A stretch of 64,000 nt of DNA from Abyssisolibacter fermentans (GTDB lineage Bacteria; Bacillota; Clostridia; Tissierellales; MCWD3): NCBI RefSeq assembly GCF_001559865.1, contig NZ_LOHE01000090.1:212690-276689 (forward strand), in the 5' to 3' direction. The position numbers were made by a program, and so were the translations under genes. This document shows positions 63,694 to 64,000 of the stretch, piece by piece. The notes beneath the pieces were generated by a model that did not search any database, was not told where the DNA came from, and was given only the letters and a program-made list of their open reading frames with translations. The stretch's first letter is position 1; every line of letters starts with the position of its first letter.

Positions 63694-64000
63694 CTATTTA
63701 GGTTTCATTCCTGGTCCAGTATAGGGACCCTTTGCAGGCATTCTTGGTCCTGGTCTTGTTGAAGGACCCATCTCAGGCATTCTTGGTCCTGGTCCTGTCG
63801 AAGGACCCATCTCTGGCATTCCTGGCATCATTCCCGGCATTCCTGGCATTCCTGGCATCATTCCCGGCATTCCTGGCATCATTCCCGGCATCCCTGGCAT
63901 CATTTCTGGCATTCCTGGCATCATTTCTGGCATTCCTGGCATCATCCCTGGCATTCCTGGCATCATCCCTGGCATTCCTGGCATCATCCCTGACATTCCT
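63694..64000 (-). CDS. Met-Pro-Gly repeat protein, 5' end outside window
   Basis: At least 102 codons, open to the window edge. Most of it is a tandem repeat of MPGMMPG-type units (PGM, PEM, PGMPGM), followed by a Pro/Gly/Arg-rich tail with two copies of MGPSTGPGPRMP. The unit is 21 bp in the DNA. No function can be assigned; such Met/Gly/Pro repeats occur in some spore coat and metal-binding proteins. The first ATG in the window (63996) is within the repeat, so it is not assumed to be the start. Confidence 0.7.
   Translation of the reverse strand, partial: GMSGMMPGMPGMMPGMPGMMPGMPEMMPGMPEMMPGMPGMMPGMPGMMPGMPGMPGMMPGMPEMGPSTGPGPRMPEMGPSTRPGPRMPAKGPYTGPGMKPK

Noticed and set aside
63800..64000. 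Short 21-bp repeats as a CRISPR array
   Set aside because: No spacers; the repeat is in frame and codes for Met-Pro-Gly units.

Overview
The window is low-GC DNA from an anaerobic, endospore-forming member of the Clostridia that ferments amino acids. Evidence is a complete lysine-fermentation operon (kdd-kamABCDE), many sporulation and germination genes (spoIIR, sleB-ypeB, a gerA-type operon, a SipL-like SPOCS/LysM protein, a SpoIID-amidase fusion), S-layer-homology proteins, and two genes that read in-frame UGA as selenocysteine. A Sedimentibacter/Tissierellales-like organism would fit, but this is inference from gene content. Most genes lie on the minus strand.

Layout. 1-21.6 kb is mainly cell envelope: a partial SLH protein, CTP synthase, a C-terminal processing protease, a MacB-like ABC efflux operon (ATPase, adaptor, permease), two more SLH proteins, a 2150-residue IPT/TIG surface protein and a small SLH protein on the plus strand. 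21.8-30.7 kb is the lysine-fermentation operon with its sigma-54 regulator. A well-spaced -24/-12 promoter precedes kdd. A 16-bp dyad (TGCCCAATATTAGGCA type) occurs once upstream of that promoter and twice, inverted, in the leader of the regulator gene. 30.9-32.3 kb holds a DUF1934 gene followed by an ArgS-like protein without a catalytic core. 32.9-41 kb holds germination and sporulation genes. 41.4-44.3 kb holds a KamA paralogue with altered substrate residues, a flavoprotein and a VanZ-like protein.

44.5-63.2 kb keeps the order yabE-rnmV-ksgA ... veg ... ispE known from Firmicutes, but interrupted by a metal and redox block at 52-58.7 kb: corA, a copper operon (HesB-like selenoprotein, CopZ, CopA whose first metal-binding motif is UxxC), a cation-diffusion facilitator, a DUF1858 protein and a glutaredoxin-like protein. 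An unrecognised 562-residue repeat protein follows. The window ends in a truncated Met-Pro-Gly repeat protein.

Between genes there are four families of non-coding repeats. Family A is MITE-like with ATTATTCATA-type inverted ends. Family B is a 133-bp element with TTATAACAA ends, found nested in family A. Family C is a short palindromic unit with ~9 or more copies. Family D carries TTTCAAAATGA-type ends. No rRNA, tRNA or CRISPR array was seen. The strongest candidates for new biology are the selenocysteine CopA with its 9-bp post-UGA hairpin, the catalytic-core-less ArgS homologue, the Arg/Ser-substituted KamA paralogue, and the kam regulatory dyads.
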